Positions 45,020 to 54,059 are shown, counted from the stretch's first letter. The stretch: DNA of 64,000 nucleotides from Fibrobacter succinogenes (GCA_902791475.1 CADAWC010000028.1:1-64000); one strand, 5' to 3'. Notes: generated by a model not told the origin, from the sequence alone. A program made the numbers and translations.

Positions 45020-46720
45020 ATGGGTTTAAAATTTTCCAATCTCACAAACAGCATCATAATCAAGAGTTTACTGCTCTTGATTGTCTCAATGCTTGTCATC
45101 GTGATGATTGGAACTTACGTTTTCACCCAGAGGCAAATGAAGACCACGCTTAAACTGAGTTACGATACCAACGAAACCCAGTTACAGCAACTCGCAAACA
45201 CGGTCAACAACGAAATGGAGCAGTTTGCAAGTCGTCTGACTTTGTTGGCAAAGACTTCCGAAATTCAAAGCATGGACAAGCTCATAGCGGCCGGTTACCT
45301 CAAAAGCTTCAACATATCGTCGCTATTCATTTCGGGCGAATCCATATCGCTCTTTGACCGTAGCTACAATCTTGTCTGCAACAACTCCATGCTAGGCACA
45401 ACCAAGATAACCTACCCTATCGAGTTCAATAGAATTTCTCCTCACAGGCCGACCATTTCTCCATGGTTCCGCGACACCGACGGCACTCCCAAGCGAGCCT
45501 TTGGCGTTGTCGTTTCGGACAGAGCCATGGGTGATGGAAGACTGGTATCAAACTTTTCGATTCGCCGACTCTGGAAATACTTTTCGGAATACAAAGTCGG
45601 GCAAAATGGCATTCTCATCGCATGCAATGGCCAAGGCGAAATCCTTTACCACCCGGATATGAGAACTTGGCTTGACGGAGTCCACAAGATTACGGAACTC
45701 GGACTTGGCGACATGAACATCAAGCAGGATAGCGATAATTCCATTCGTTTCGTAAAGCTGGACAATGGAAAATCCTACCTCATCAACAGGACCTTCAATC
45801 CAACCTACGATCTTGGCCTTATTGCTCTGCAGCCCAAGACTGAAATCGACGCGATGGTCTCGTCGGTACAGCACGTGAGCCGCATTATTTTGTACTGTTC
45901 CATCATCGCCATTTTGCTCGTTTCTCTTTGGCAAATCCTGATTGTCTGTAAGCCGCTCAACAACTTGATTGACCACATCACCCAAATTACCGAAGGGAAT
46001 CTCAATATTGGAGAATTCAAGGCGAAGAGCAGCCAGGATGAAATTGGACGCCTCGCCAAAGTATTCAACCAGATGCACGCAACAATCAAGCGGCAGATTG
46101 AAGAACTGAACGCACACAGAGAATTGCTGGAAAAAGAAGTCAAGGAACGCACCTACGAGCTCGAACAAGCTAACAAAAAGCTTGACTTGATTTCGAGAAC
46201 GGATGAACTGACGCAATTGCCAAACCGTCGTGACATGCACAAGACTATCGAAAAAGAAGTGGAACGCGCCAATCGGTTCAAGAAGGCCTTCAGCATTATC
46301 TTTATCGATATTGACCACTTCAAGGATGTGAACGACACGTACGGACACGCCACAGGCGATGCCGTGCTCAAGTCGGTCGCAAGCACCATTCGCAGCTTGT
46401 TGCGCAAGTACGACGTGCTCGCCCGCTACGGCGGCGAAGAATTCCTGACGCTTTTGCCAGAAACAGAATTAAAAGACGCCGCACACGTTGCAGAACGATT
46501 CCGCAAGCAAATCGAGAACCAGACCATCTTCTTTGGCGGTCAGGAAATCAAAGTTACCATTACACTTGGTGTTGCCCAGTTCGATAGCAGCCAGGGCGCA
46601 GAAAAGTGCATTCAGCTCGCTGACAAGGCGCTTTACGAAGGCAAGGAACATGGCCGAAACAAGGTCATCCTCTGGGAAGACGACAAGGCTGTTGAAAGCA
46701 CCGACAAGCCTATTGCATAA
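45020..46720 (+). CDS. Diguanylate cyclase with Cache and HAMP domains
   Basis: 566 residues. Membrane helix (about 13-33), extracytoplasmic Cache sensor (40-285), second membrane helix (287-307), HAMP (310-362), coiled-coil, then GGDEF (about 395-555). The active site reads ARYGGEEF and is intact; the c-di-GMP inhibitory site RxxD is present five residues upstream (RKYD). It makes c-di-GMP from two GTP. It follows the anchored solute-binding protein gene, probably as an operon. Confidence 0.95.
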   Translation: MGLKFSNLTNSIIIKSLLLLIVSMLVIVMIGTYVFTQRQMKTTLKLSYDTNETQLQQLANTVNNEMEQFASRLTLLAKTSEIQSMDKLIAAGYLKSFNISSLFISGESISLFDRSYNLVCNNSMLGTTKITYPIEFNRISPHRPTISPWFRDTDGTPKRAFGVVVSDRAMGDGRLVSNFSIRRLWKYFSEYKVGQNGILIACNGQGEILYHPDMRTWLDGVHKITELGLGDMNIKQDSDNSIRFVKLDNGKSYLINRTFNPTYDLGLIALQPKTEIDAMVSSVQHVSRIILYCSIIAILLVSLWQILIVCKPLNNLIDHITQITEGNLNIGEFKAKSSQDEIGRLAKVFNQMHATIKRQIEELNAHRELLEKEVKERTYELEQANKKLDLISRTDELTQLPNRRDMHKTIEKEVERANRFKKAFSIIFIDIDHFKDVNDTYGHATGDAVLKSVASTIRSLLRKYDVLARYGGEEFLTLLPETELKDAAHVAERFRKQIENQTIFFGGQEIKVTITLGVAQFDSSQGAEKCIQLADKALYEGKEHGRNKVILWEDDKAVESTDKPIA

Positions 46721-46752
46721 ATAAGATTCGCAAAATTTCTATTTTTGCGCTC

Positions 46753-47790
46753 ATGAACATCGACTTCAACCGTAGACTATCCATCGCTCCGATGCTTGAC
46801 TGCACGGACCGTCACGAACGTTATTTTTTGCGTTTGCTTTCCAAGCACATTTTGCTTTACAGCGAGATGGTTGTCTCTACGGGGCTTCTCCATTGCGAGA
46901 ACAAGGACTTGTTCCTCGGGCACGAACCGTTCGAGCACCCGGCAGTGTTACAACTCGGCGGTAGCAATCCGGCGGATCTTGCCGCGGCCTCAAAGCTTGT
47001 AGAAGCGGCAGGCTTTAGCGAAGTCAACTTGAATTGCGGCTGCCCATCGGACCGTGTGCAAAACGGGAACTTCGGCGCTTGCCTCATGAAAGAAAAGAAC
47101 GTCGTTGCCGATTGTTTCAAGGCGATGCAGGACGCCGTTTCGATTCCGGTTTCTATCAAATGTCGCATTGGTGTTGATGACCTGGACAGCTGGGAATTTT
47201 TCACAGATTTTATCCAAACCGTGCGTGATGCGGGCTGCAGAATTTTCATCGTGCATGCGCGCAAAGCCTGGCTCAAGGGACTCTCGCCTAAAGAAAACCG
47301 CGAAGTGCCACCGCTCCATTACGAGTTCGTCCACCGTCTGAAGGCCGAGATGCCTGAGCTGAACTTGAGCATCAACGGCGGTATCAAGACGCTCGAACAG
47401 ATTGAAGAACAGCTCAAGGATTTGGACGGCGTGATGGTCGGTCGCGAAGCGTACGAGAATCCGTGGTTCCTGCACGATGCCGACGCAAGAATTTTCGGTG
47501 ATGTCCGCCCCGAGAGTAACGATCCGGCTGAGATTATTGCTGGGAACGCAATCCCCGCCACGCGAAAGGCGCTCCTCGAAGCCTACCTCCCCTACGTGGA
47601 GAAACAGACAGCCGAAGGCTGCCCCGCGACAATTCTCGTGAAGCACCTCTACGGGCTTTTTGCAGGACTCCCTGGCGCCCGCAAATTCCGCGCCACGCTC
47701 AGCAACGAGAGCCCGCGCGCCCACCTTTACGGAGGCGCCGCCGCCCTCATCCGAAAAGCGATGGAACTCGTCGGTGAGACAAGTGACTAG
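46753..47790 (+). CDS. dusA: tRNA-dihydrouridine synthase (DusA type)
   Basis: 345 residues. FMN-dependent reduction of U20/U20a in tRNA. RLSIAPMLDCTDRHERYFLR at the N-terminus, NLNCGCPSDRVQNGNFGACL with the catalytic Cys, and HARKAWLKGLSPKENREVPP are DusA signatures; SINGGIKT and VMVGREAYENPW bind FMN phosphate. Length fits the family. It follows the cyclase by 32 bases. Confidence 0.95.
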   Translation: MNIDFNRRLSIAPMLDCTDRHERYFLRLLSKHILLYSEMVVSTGLLHCENKDLFLGHEPFEHPAVLQLGGSNPADLAAASKLVEAAGFSEVNLNCGCPSDRVQNGNFGACLMKEKNVVADCFKAMQDAVSIPVSIKCRIGVDDLDSWEFFTDFIQTVRDAGCRIFIVHARKAWLKGLSPKENREVPPLHYEFVHRLKAEMPELNLSINGGIKTLEQIEEQLKDLDGVMVGREAYENPWFLHDADARIFGDVRPESNDPAEIIAGNAIPATRKALLEAYLPYVEKQTAEGCPATILVKHLYGLFAGLPGARKFRATLSNESPRAHLYGGAAALIRKAMELVGETSD

Positions 47791-47794
47791 AGAC

Positions 47795-47873
47795 TAGAGA
47801 CGAGAGAAAACAAGCAATCTCTCGTCTTTCGTCTGTAGCCCCCAAAGCGGGCGTTCTTTCGTCTAAAATTCTT
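47795..47873. repeat. Inverted TCTCGTC-type repeat, second locus
   Basis: GAGACGAGAG (47795-47804) and TCTCGTCTTTCGTCTGTAG ... GTTCTTTCGTCTAAAA. It matches 7399-7437 on both sides of a variable centre (CCCCCAAAGCGGGC here). Confidence 0.65.
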
Positions 47874-47882
47874 CCCTACCCC

Positions 47883-47911
47883 TTGACAACCGAATAAAAT
47901 TTTTCTCTATT
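47883..47911 (+). promoter_or_regulatory. Promoter of the small basic protein gene
   Basis: TTGACA (47883-47888), 17-base spacer, TCTATT (47906-47911). Confidence 0.55.
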
Positions 47912-47953
47912 TGGTGGCGTATTTTTAAGTTTAACCTTTAACGGAGATACAAC

Positions 47954-48070
47954 ATGCCTTGCGGAAAGAAAAGAAAGCGCAGGAAGATTGCGACTCACAA
48001 GCGTAAGAAGCGCCGTCGTCGTGACCGTCACAAAAAGAAACTTCGCTTATCCGTTAGCATTTTCTTGTGA
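47954..48070 (+). CDS. Small basic AURKAIP1/COX24-type ribosomal protein
   Basis: 38 residues: MPCGKKRKRRKIATHKRKKR, then RRRDRHKKK and a short hydrophobic tail. The KKRKRxKxxTHKRKKRxRxxRHKKK pattern is the bacterial AURKAIP1/COX24 (mS38-like) domain, a very short ribosomal small-subunit protein common in Bacteroidota and relatives and easily missed by gene finders. It has GGAG ten bases before the start, its own promoter and a terminator 14 bases after the stop. The extra nine residues LRLSVSIFL after the usual end are unusual. Confidence 0.87.
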   Translation: MPCGKKRKRRKIATHKRKKRRRRDRHKKKLRLSVSIFL

Positions 48071-48083
48071 TTTCCTGTAAAAG

Positions 48084-48110
48084 ACGGAGTGTAAAAGCTC
48101 CGTTTTTTCG
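48084..48110 (+). terminator. Terminator of the small basic protein gene
   Basis: ACGGAG (48084-48089) / CTCCGT (48098-48103), then TTTTTCG. Confidence 0.85.
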
Positions 48111-48206
48111 TTTTTCATTTAGAAAAGTGACCATTTTTAGCGACAAAAAGACATCTGTTGATTCACAAATCAAACGATAAATAGGGATACCCCCAAAGGA
48201 AACCAA

Positions 48207-49166
48207 ATGATAGATCGCAACAAACACTTCCTCCGCCTCATGGACTGGAGTGAAGAAAAAGTTCTCGAAACCATCGAGATTGCCTCGCGTCTCAAGGCTG
48301 AAGTTCACGCTGGTAAGGTCTCTGACCGACTCCACGGCCAGAACATCGCCATGTTCTTCGAAAAACCGTCGCTGCGAACTATTACGACTTTCCAGGTGGG
48401 CATGAACCAGCTCGGCGGCCACGCCGTGCTCCTCTCCCCGGATTCTATTGGTCTCGGCAAGCGCGAAAGCGTCAAGGATGTCGCCCGCTGCCTCAGCCGC
48501 TGGGTCAACGCCATTGTGGTCCGTTGCTTCAAGCAGCAGCTCGTCGAAGAACTAGCTGAATACGGTTCCATCCCGGTCGTGAACGCTTTGACAGATGACT
48601 ATCATCCATGCCAGGCAATCGCTTTTGCCCAGATGATCAACGAAAACCTCGGCGGATTCAAGAACGCCGATGGCAAGCCGAAGACAGTCGCCTTCATCGG
48701 TGACGGCAACAACGTTGCGAACTCCTTCCTCGCCCTTGCAGCAAAGGTCGGCATGAACTTTACGCTCGCCTGCCCGAAGGGTTTTGAACAGCCCGCCAAG
48801 GTTGTCGAAGAAGCGGAGGCCGGCTTGAAGAAGCACGGTTGCCAGTATCGCGTATTCCACGATCCGAAGGAAGCTGTCAAAGACGCCGACATTCTCTATA
48901 GCGATGTCTGGGTTTCTATGGGTCAGGAAGGCGAAAAGGCTACAAAGCAGAGCCACTTCTTGCCGTTCCAGATCAACGACGAACTTTTGAAGCTTGCACC
49001 TTCTCACTGCAAGGTCAGCCACTGCTTGCCGGCTCACCGCGGCGAAGAAATCACAGACTCCGTGATGGACAATCTCGACGTGAACATGAGCTTCGAAGAA
49101 GCCGAAAACCGCTTGCACGCTCATAAGGCTGTACTCTGGCAGGTGATGACGCCGTTCAACAAGTAA
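48207..49166 (+). CDS. argF: Ornithine carbamoyltransferase (or close relative)
   Basis: 319 residues. It transfers carbamoyl phosphate to ornithine giving citrulline in arginine synthesis. Carbamoyl-phosphate motif EKPSLRTITTFQVG (usual STRTR is SLRTI here), DYHPCQ and HCLPAHRGEEITD are present; the C-terminal His-Cys-Leu-Pro motif indicates ornithine specificity. The altered STRTR motif is reminiscent of acetylornithine carbamoyltransferases (xSLRT), so an alternative substrate cannot be excluded. GGAA and AAGGA precede ATG 48207. Confidence 0.9.
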   Translation: MIDRNKHFLRLMDWSEEKVLETIEIASRLKAEVHAGKVSDRLHGQNIAMFFEKPSLRTITTFQVGMNQLGGHAVLLSPDSIGLGKRESVKDVARCLSRWVNAIVVRCFKQQLVEELAEYGSIPVVNALTDDYHPCQAIAFAQMINENLGGFKNADGKPKTVAFIGDGNNVANSFLALAAKVGMNFTLACPKGFEQPAKVVEEAEAGLKKHGCQYRVFHDPKEAVKDADILYSDVWVSMGQEGEKATKQSHFLPFQINDELLKLAPSHCKVSHCLPAHRGEEITDSVMDNLDVNMSFEEAENRLHAHKAVLWQVMTPFNK

Positions 49167-49195
49167 GCGGTAATTACAAGTTCCTTGATCACGAA

Positions 49196-49231
49196 AAAAC
49201 TCTCAGTCTCCTTGTAGACGAGAGTTTTTTA
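49196..49231 (+). terminator. Terminator after argF
   Basis: AACTCTC (49198-49204) / GAGAGTT (49220-49226) and TTTTTAC. Confidence 0.8.
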
Positions 49232-49242
49232 CATTTACATCT

Positions 49243-49845
49243 ATGAAAAAAAATATCCTTTTTTTTATTCTCTTTTCCGCCCTCGCTATATACGCTCAAG
49301 AAAACAATCCTAACACAAATACGCGAGAACAGACAAATCAAACAGTTCAATATGTTCCCGTCCAACAAAATCCTCAAGGACAGCCGGTTCATTACATAAT
49401 AGTTCCTCAAAACGGATATGTTCAACCAAATCCATACCAATTTTTTGAAGACAGCACAGCCTACTACCAAGAAATGATTAAAACATATACGATGAACGGT
49501 ACATCCAAACGCAATATTGGTCTAGGGATGATTATCGGTGGTTCCATAGGATTAGCAGCAGGAATTGGTTTTATCATAGCCAAAACACCAGACAAAGATG
49601 ATGAAACCTCCGAAACTCTCAAAAATATTCTGGGATCCGGTTTAATCACTGGTGGAACCGTTTTATTTGGTATAGGCATCGCATACAGAATTGTCGGCAC
49701 AGCAAAACTAGACAAAGCAGACCGATTCAGGCAAAAACTGAATTTTCACCTTGTTAGAAAACAACAAATAATGACACTCCATATACAGCCAAAACTAGAT
49801 TTCTATAATCATCGCTATGGAGGTCAATTGGCTTTAAATTTCTAA
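49243..49845 (+). CDS. Hypothetical secreted/outer-membrane-associated protein
   Basis: 200 residues. Signal peptide (MKKNILFFILFSALAIYAQ), a Gln/Asn/Pro-rich segment (22-70), then two glycine-rich hydrophobic hairpins (NIGLGMIIGGSIGLAAGIGF and ILGSGLITGGTVLFGIGIAY) and a C-terminal half that ends LALNF, typical of outer-membrane proteins. It may be a small barrel or lipid-inserted protein. No family recognised. The gene starts only 12 bases after the argF terminator and has its own terminator. Confidence 0.7.
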   Translation: MKKNILFFILFSALAIYAQENNPNTNTREQTNQTVQYVPVQQNPQGQPVHYIIVPQNGYVQPNPYQFFEDSTAYYQEMIKTYTMNGTSKRNIGLGMIIGGSIGLAAGIGFIIAKTPDKDDETSETLKNILGSGLITGGTVLFGIGIAYRIVGTAKLDKADRFRQKLNFHLVRKQQIMTLHIQPKLDFYNHRYGGQLALNF

Positions 49846-49866
49846 TCAAGGTATAAAAAAATTTTC

Positions 49867-49891
49867 GCCCGGCATCATCGCCGGGCTTTTT
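49867..49891 (+). terminator. Terminator after the secreted protein gene
   Basis: Perfect 7-bp stem GCCCGGC (49867-49873) / GCCGGGC (49880-49886), then TTTTTC. Confidence 0.9.
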
Positions 49892-49941
49892 CATTGTCAG
49901 TCAAGCTAAATCATAAAAACGAATTTTTTGAAAAAAGGCTT

Positions 49942-49987
49942 AAATTACGTGAAAAACAACAGATTTTTTAGAAATTTCACGTAATTT
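49942..49987. repeat. ACGTGAAA palindrome, copy 3
   Basis: Perfect arms AAATTACGTGAAA (49942-49954) and TTTCACGTAATTT (49975-49987). Confidence 0.8.
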
Positions 49988-50130
49988 CATTACGTTATCT
50001 GCACTATTTTAAAATTTCAGCAATCAAATCAGCTGAAAAATTCAATTTTAGCCCAATTTTAGACACAAAAACAGAGACAGGGAACAAAAAAATCTCAAAT
50101 TCAGTGGGAAAAACGTTAATTTATTTAAAA

Positions 50131-50174
50131 TTTTACGTGAAGAAACGGCAATTTTTTCAATCTTTCACGTAAAA
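50131..50174. repeat. ACGTGAAA palindrome, copy 4
   Basis: TTTTACGTGAAGA (50131-50143) pairs with TCTTTCACGTAAAA (50161-50174) with one unpaired base. It ends 66 bases before the bioB start. Confidence 0.75.
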
Positions 50175-50239
50175 AACAGTACTATTTCAAATTTTCAGTT
50201 AAATAGCTATATTTGGACTCGTTTTAAAAGGAGTTGCGA

Positions 50240-51211
50240 ATGTCCTTCATTCAGGATCTTAAGGAAAAAGTTCTCGGCGGTCACGAAATCAACCGCGAAG
50301 AGGCAATCAAGCTTTTGAGCGAAAACTTGCAGGAACTCTGCGATGCCGCCAACGAGATCCGCGAAAAGTTCCACGGCGACGATTTTGATTTTTGTTCCAT
50401 TGTGAACGCCCGCAGCGGGCGCTGCTCCGAAAACTGCAAGTACTGCGCCCAGAGCAGCTACTACCACACCGGTGCCCCCGAATACAAGCTGCTCAGCGCC
50501 GACGAAATCGTGGCCGACGCGAAGAAGAAAGAAGCCGCGGGCATTCCGCGCTACTCCATAGTCACCTCAGGCCGCACGCTCTCGAGCCGCGACGTGGAAC
50601 AGATTTCCGAAGCCATTCGACGCCTCAAGAAAGAAACCAAACTTTCCGTATGCCTTTCGGCAGGCCTCTTGAACAGGGAACAGTTCGACAAGCTCAAGGA
50701 AGCAGGCCTCACCCGCTTCCACAACAATCTGGAAACGTACCGCCGCCACTTCCCGGATGTTTGCACAACGCACACCTACGACGATAAAATCGGCGCACTC
50801 CAGAACGCCCTTGCCGCAGGTCTTGAAATTTGCAGCGGAGGCATCATGGGCCTTGGCGAAACGATGGAAGACCGAATCGACATGTGCCTGGATTTACGCA
50901 AGCTCGGCGTGAAGTCCACTCCGGTAAATGTGCTGAACGCAATCCCGGGCACGCCTTACGAGAACCTCCCGAAGCTCACGAACGACGAGTTCTGCCGCAT
51001 TGTTGCCATTTACCGATTCATCAACCCGAAGGCATTTATCCGCCTTGCAGGCGGTCGTGGCGTACTCGGCGACGACGGCAAGCGAGCATTCAAGAGCGGT
51101 GCAAATGCAGCCATCACGGACGACATGCTCACCACTGCCGGCGTAAACAGTTGCAAGGACTTCGAGCTTGTGAAAGGTCTCGGATTCAAGCCGCACGGAT
51201 TTATTGAGTAA
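50240..51211 (+). CDS. bioB: Biotin synthase
   Basis: 323 residues from ATG 50240, with AAGGAG seven bases upstream (an in-frame TTG six bases earlier is not used). Radical-SAM enzyme inserting sulfur into dethiobiotin. The cluster motif CSENCKYCAQSSYY (CxxxCxxC) is intact, with NARSGRCSENCKYCAQ preceding the auxiliary cluster ligands; NNLETYRRHFPDVCTTH and GRGVLGDDGKRAF continue the family. No other bio genes are next to it. Confidence 0.96.
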   Translation: MSFIQDLKEKVLGGHEINREEAIKLLSENLQELCDAANEIREKFHGDDFDFCSIVNARSGRCSENCKYCAQSSYYHTGAPEYKLLSADEIVADAKKKEAAGIPRYSIVTSGRTLSSRDVEQISEAIRRLKKETKLSVCLSAGLLNREQFDKLKEAGLTRFHNNLETYRRHFPDVCTTHTYDDKIGALQNALAAGLEICSGGIMGLGETMEDRIDMCLDLRKLGVKSTPVNVLNAIPGTPYENLPKLTNDEFCRIVAIYRFINPKAFIRLAGGRGVLGDDGKRAFKSGANAAITDDMLTTAGVNSCKDFELVKGLGFKPHGFIE

Positions 51212-51260
51212 GCTCACAGAAAATTTTTCTTGAGAGCCGTAATTATTTAAATTTAATTTG

Positions 51261-52076
51261 ATGGCTTTCAAAAGTCGCATTTTAACGGGAATTTTAGTGG
51301 TATGCAGTTTGGTGTTACTCGCCAACTGCGCTTTTCCCGTGCGCCCAGGATACGACAGAAAGAGCGGTACATACAAGCGGTATAGGGTCGTCACCACGAC
51401 TCCAGACACAGTTGATTCCACCGCAGTAGACCCGCAAGAAGAACTTGTCCTTGAAGAAAAACTCGCCGCATCCCCAAATACAAGCGCAGACTCGCTTGCA
51501 ACCGTTGAAAAAGATGCAAGCCCCAAAGATTCTACAGTGCATTTGTCTGCAACACAAAGCAAGCGTGATTCGGCGACTGTACAGAAAGGCTCCATAAAAG
51601 CCGATTCCGCAAAAAAGGAAGCAAACAAAAAAGAACTCGCTACAAAAGCTGTAGCAGCAAAAACTGAAACCGCCAAAAAAACTACAAAACAGGCAAAGCC
51701 CGCATCAAAGCCTACGAACCTTGAAAAATACGCCAAGGAATGGCTTGGAGCCAAATACGTTTACGGGGCTGCGAACAAAAAGAAAACGGACTGTTCTGGC
51801 TACGTGATGCAAGTCTACAAGGGCTTTTACAACATTTCGCTCGACCATAACGCACAACGTATTTACGATGACGGGCGCGGCTATTCTATCAGGCGCTCAA
51901 AATTGCAAGAAGGCGATCTCGTATTTTTCGGAAACTTCTGGAAAATTAGCCACGTCGGCATTTACTTAAAAGGAAACCGATTCATTCACGCCAGTACAAG
52001 CAAAGGCGTGGTGATTACCTCCATGGACGATAACTATTGGTCGTCTAAATACAAAGGTGCAAGGCGGTTTAAGTAG
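51261..52076 (+). CDS. NlpC/P60-family peptidoglycan hydrolase lipoprotein
   Basis: 271 residues. Signal peptide with lipobox LANCAF. Residues 25-155 are a low-complexity Lys/Ala/Thr/Ser-rich linker. The C-terminal 110 residues are an NlpC/P60 domain: AKEWLGAKYVYGAANKKKTD-CSGYV holds the catalytic Cys, and ISHVGIYL the His. It should cleave peptide bonds in peptidoglycan at the periplasmic face. ATG 51261 is preferred to the TTG at 51258. Confidence 0.92.
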   Translation: MAFKSRILTGILVVCSLVLLANCAFPVRPGYDRKSGTYKRYRVVTTTPDTVDSTAVDPQEELVLEEKLAASPNTSADSLATVEKDASPKDSTVHLSATQSKRDSATVQKGSIKADSAKKEANKKELATKAVAAKTETAKKTTKQAKPASKPTNLEKYAKEWLGAKYVYGAANKKKTDCSGYVMQVYKGFYNISLDHNAQRIYDDGRGYSIRRSKLQEGDLVFFGNFWKISHVGIYLKGNRFIHASTSKGVVITSMDDNYWSSKYKGARRFK

Positions 52077-52270
52077 GTGTTAGTGGTTAGTATGCAGTGG
52101 GTAGTAAACAGGAATAAATTTAGTGGTTAGTAAACAGTATGCAGTAAACAGGATAATAAAATGAAAAATTAAAGATGAAAAATTAAAAAAGAAATTTTTA
52201 TTCTTAATTTTTAATTTTTAATTCTTAATTCATAAATCCTAACCACCAACCACTAATCACTGTTTACTAT
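52077..52270. repeat. AGTGGTTAGT / ACTAACCACTAA inverted repeat region
   Basis: TTAGTGGTTAGTATGCAGTG and TTAGTGGTTAGTAAACAGTA at the left, TAACCACCAACCACTAATCA and CTGTTTACTATC at the right, in inverted order, around an AT-rich centre with AAAATTAAAGATGAAAAATT and TTTTTAATTTTTAATTCTTA. A larger version of the repeat at 4628. Confidence 0.65.
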
Positions 52271-52280
52271 CTTTCTTCTC

Positions 52281-53153
52281 ATGAAGAAAATAGCATTCCA
52301 GGGCCGTCGCGGGGCCTATAGCGAAAGCGCCGCCTACCACCTGTTCGGAAACGATATCGAAGTCGTGCCGATGGACACGTTCGAACAAATTTTCCAGGGC
52401 ATTGAAACAGGTGTCGTTGACGGTGGCGCCATCCCTATAGAGAACTCGACAGCGGGTTCCATTTACGACAACTACGACTTGCTTTACAAGTGGCGTCATC
52501 CGATTGTCGCCGAAGTCAAGTTGCAGATTGAACATACGCTCTGCGCATTGCCGGGCACAAAGCTCGAAGACCTTACCGAAGTGTTGAGCCACCCGCAGGG
52601 ACTCGCCCAGTGCAGCCGCTTTTTCGGACAGCACCCGAACATCAAGAGCACCGCATTTTACGATACCGCAGGCAGTGCCGAAGAAATAGCAAAACGCGGC
52701 GACAAGCACATCGGTGCAATCGCAAGCGCTTATGCCGCCAAGTTCTACGGTCTTGACATCTTGAAACAAGGACTCGAGAATCTGCCGGGCGTGAACTTCA
52801 CGCGTTTTTATGCCATTCAAAAAACGGCCATTGAATTGCCTGACTTCAAGGCAAACGAAACTGGCAAGCCGCCCATCAAAACAACACTCCTGTTGATGTT
52901 GAGCGATTCCAGCAAGTCTGGCGCTTTGTACGAAGCGCTCGGTTGCTTTGCCAAGCGTAAGCTGAACCTCACGCGCATCGAGAGCCGCCCGCATCCGGAC
53001 CGCCCGTGGGAATACATTTTCCACCTTTCGTTCGAAGGCAATCCGAAGGACCCGAATGTCGTTGAAGCGCTCAAAGAATTGCAGCAGTACACCGACTTCA
53101 TCTACCGCCTCGGAAGCTTCCGCGAAGGAACAACAGAGAAACTGAGCTATTAA
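52281..53153 (+). CDS. pheA: Prephenate dehydratase with ACT domain
   Basis: 290 residues. Converts prephenate to phenylpyruvate in phenylalanine synthesis. Catalytic domain to about residue 185 (IAFQGRRGAYSESAA, GGAIPIENSTAGSI, GVNFTRFY with the catalytic Thr of the TRF motif), then a regulatory ACT domain (GALYEALGCFAKRKLNLTRI, ESRPHPDRPWEYIFHLSFEG) carrying the ESRP motif that binds phenylalanine. No chorismate mutase domain is fused. Upstream lies the AGTGGTTAGT repeat. Confidence 0.96.
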   Translation: MKKIAFQGRRGAYSESAAYHLFGNDIEVVPMDTFEQIFQGIETGVVDGGAIPIENSTAGSIYDNYDLLYKWRHPIVAEVKLQIEHTLCALPGTKLEDLTEVLSHPQGLAQCSRFFGQHPNIKSTAFYDTAGSAEEIAKRGDKHIGAIASAYAAKFYGLDILKQGLENLPGVNFTRFYAIQKTAIELPDFKANETGKPPIKTTLLLMLSDSSKSGALYEALGCFAKRKLNLTRIESRPHPDRPWEYIFHLSFEGNPKDPNVVEALKELQQYTDFIYRLGSFREGTTEKLSY

Positions 53154-53295
53154 GCACAATTGTCACCCCGGCCGCTGTGCCGGGGTCACCACATGCGAAA
53201 AACGTGATTACAAAAATTAATTGATCCTATCGCCTTCGGCTCCAGGATGACAAGATCAGAATGATGAGGCCGGGGAGACAACGCAAGGAGATTAT

Positions 53296-54021
53296 ATGGC
53301 TTACACACGTACTGATAGAAAACCTGAAGAATTTCGCAATCTCAAGATGACCACGGGCTTTATCTCTAGCGCCGATGGTTCCGTACTCATTGAAATGGGA
53401 CGCACACGCGTCATCTGCAACGCAACGCTCCTCCCGAAAGTTCCGGACTGGCTTGCCGGTCGCGGCACGGGCTGGATTACGGCTGAATACAGTTTGCTCC
53501 CGCAGAGCACGGGCAAGCGTGTAGAACGCGAGCGCAAGGGCGCGAGCGGTCGCACGCAGGAAATCCAGCGCTTGGTGGGCCGTTCGCTGCGCGGCGCAGC
53601 CGATCTCGCCGCACTCGGCGAGAACGCCATCGTCGTGGACTGCGATGTGATTGAAGCCGATGGCGGCACGCGAACGGCAAGCATCATCGGTGGCTTTGTC
53701 GCACTCGCGATTGCAGTGAAGAAAATCAAGGAACGCCTCGGCATCACGCAGCAAATCTTGAAGCATGGCATTACAGCAATCTCTGTAGGCGTTGTCAGCG
53801 GCAAGCCGCTTTGCGACCTCTGCTATGTCGAAGATTCAGCCGCCGACGTCGATATGAACGTCGTGATGCAAGATGCCAAGAACTTCATCGAAGTGCAAGG
53901 TACCGGCGAACACGCGAGTTTTGACCGCAACATGCTCAACACGCTCCTCGACCTCGGCGAAAACGCCTGCAAGGAAATCTACAAGAAGCAGATGGAATTG
54001 ATTGGCGGCGAACTGCCGTAG
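53296..54021 (+). CDS. rph: Ribonuclease PH
   Basis: 241 residues. Phosphorolytic 3'-5' exoribonuclease trimming tRNA 3' ends. Start RTDRKPEEFRNLKMTTGFIS, RTRVICNATLLPKVPDWLAG, GSVLIEMG, TRTASIIGGFVALAIA and EDSAADVDMNVVM match the family throughout, and length is typical. AAGGAG precedes ATG 53296. Palindromic repeat elements lie between pheA and this gene. Confidence 0.97.
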   Translation: MAYTRTDRKPEEFRNLKMTTGFISSADGSVLIEMGRTRVICNATLLPKVPDWLAGRGTGWITAEYSLLPQSTGKRVERERKGASGRTQEIQRLVGRSLRGAADLAALGENAIVVDCDVIEADGGTRTASIIGGFVALAIAVKKIKERLGITQQILKHGITAISVGVVSGKPLCDLCYVEDSAADVDMNVVMQDAKNFIEVQGTGEHASFDRNMLNTLLDLGENACKEIYKKQMELIGGELP

Positions 54022-54059
54022 TTATGACTTAACTGGATGGGGCTACGCCCCAACTCTTT

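Larger units (their letters stand above)
49892..50239. other. AT-rich spacer before bioB with two ACGTGAAA palindromes
   Basis: No coding frame. Apart from the two palindromes listed next, the region is AT-rich without clear motifs; a BirA biotin operator was not recognised. Confidence 0.5.
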
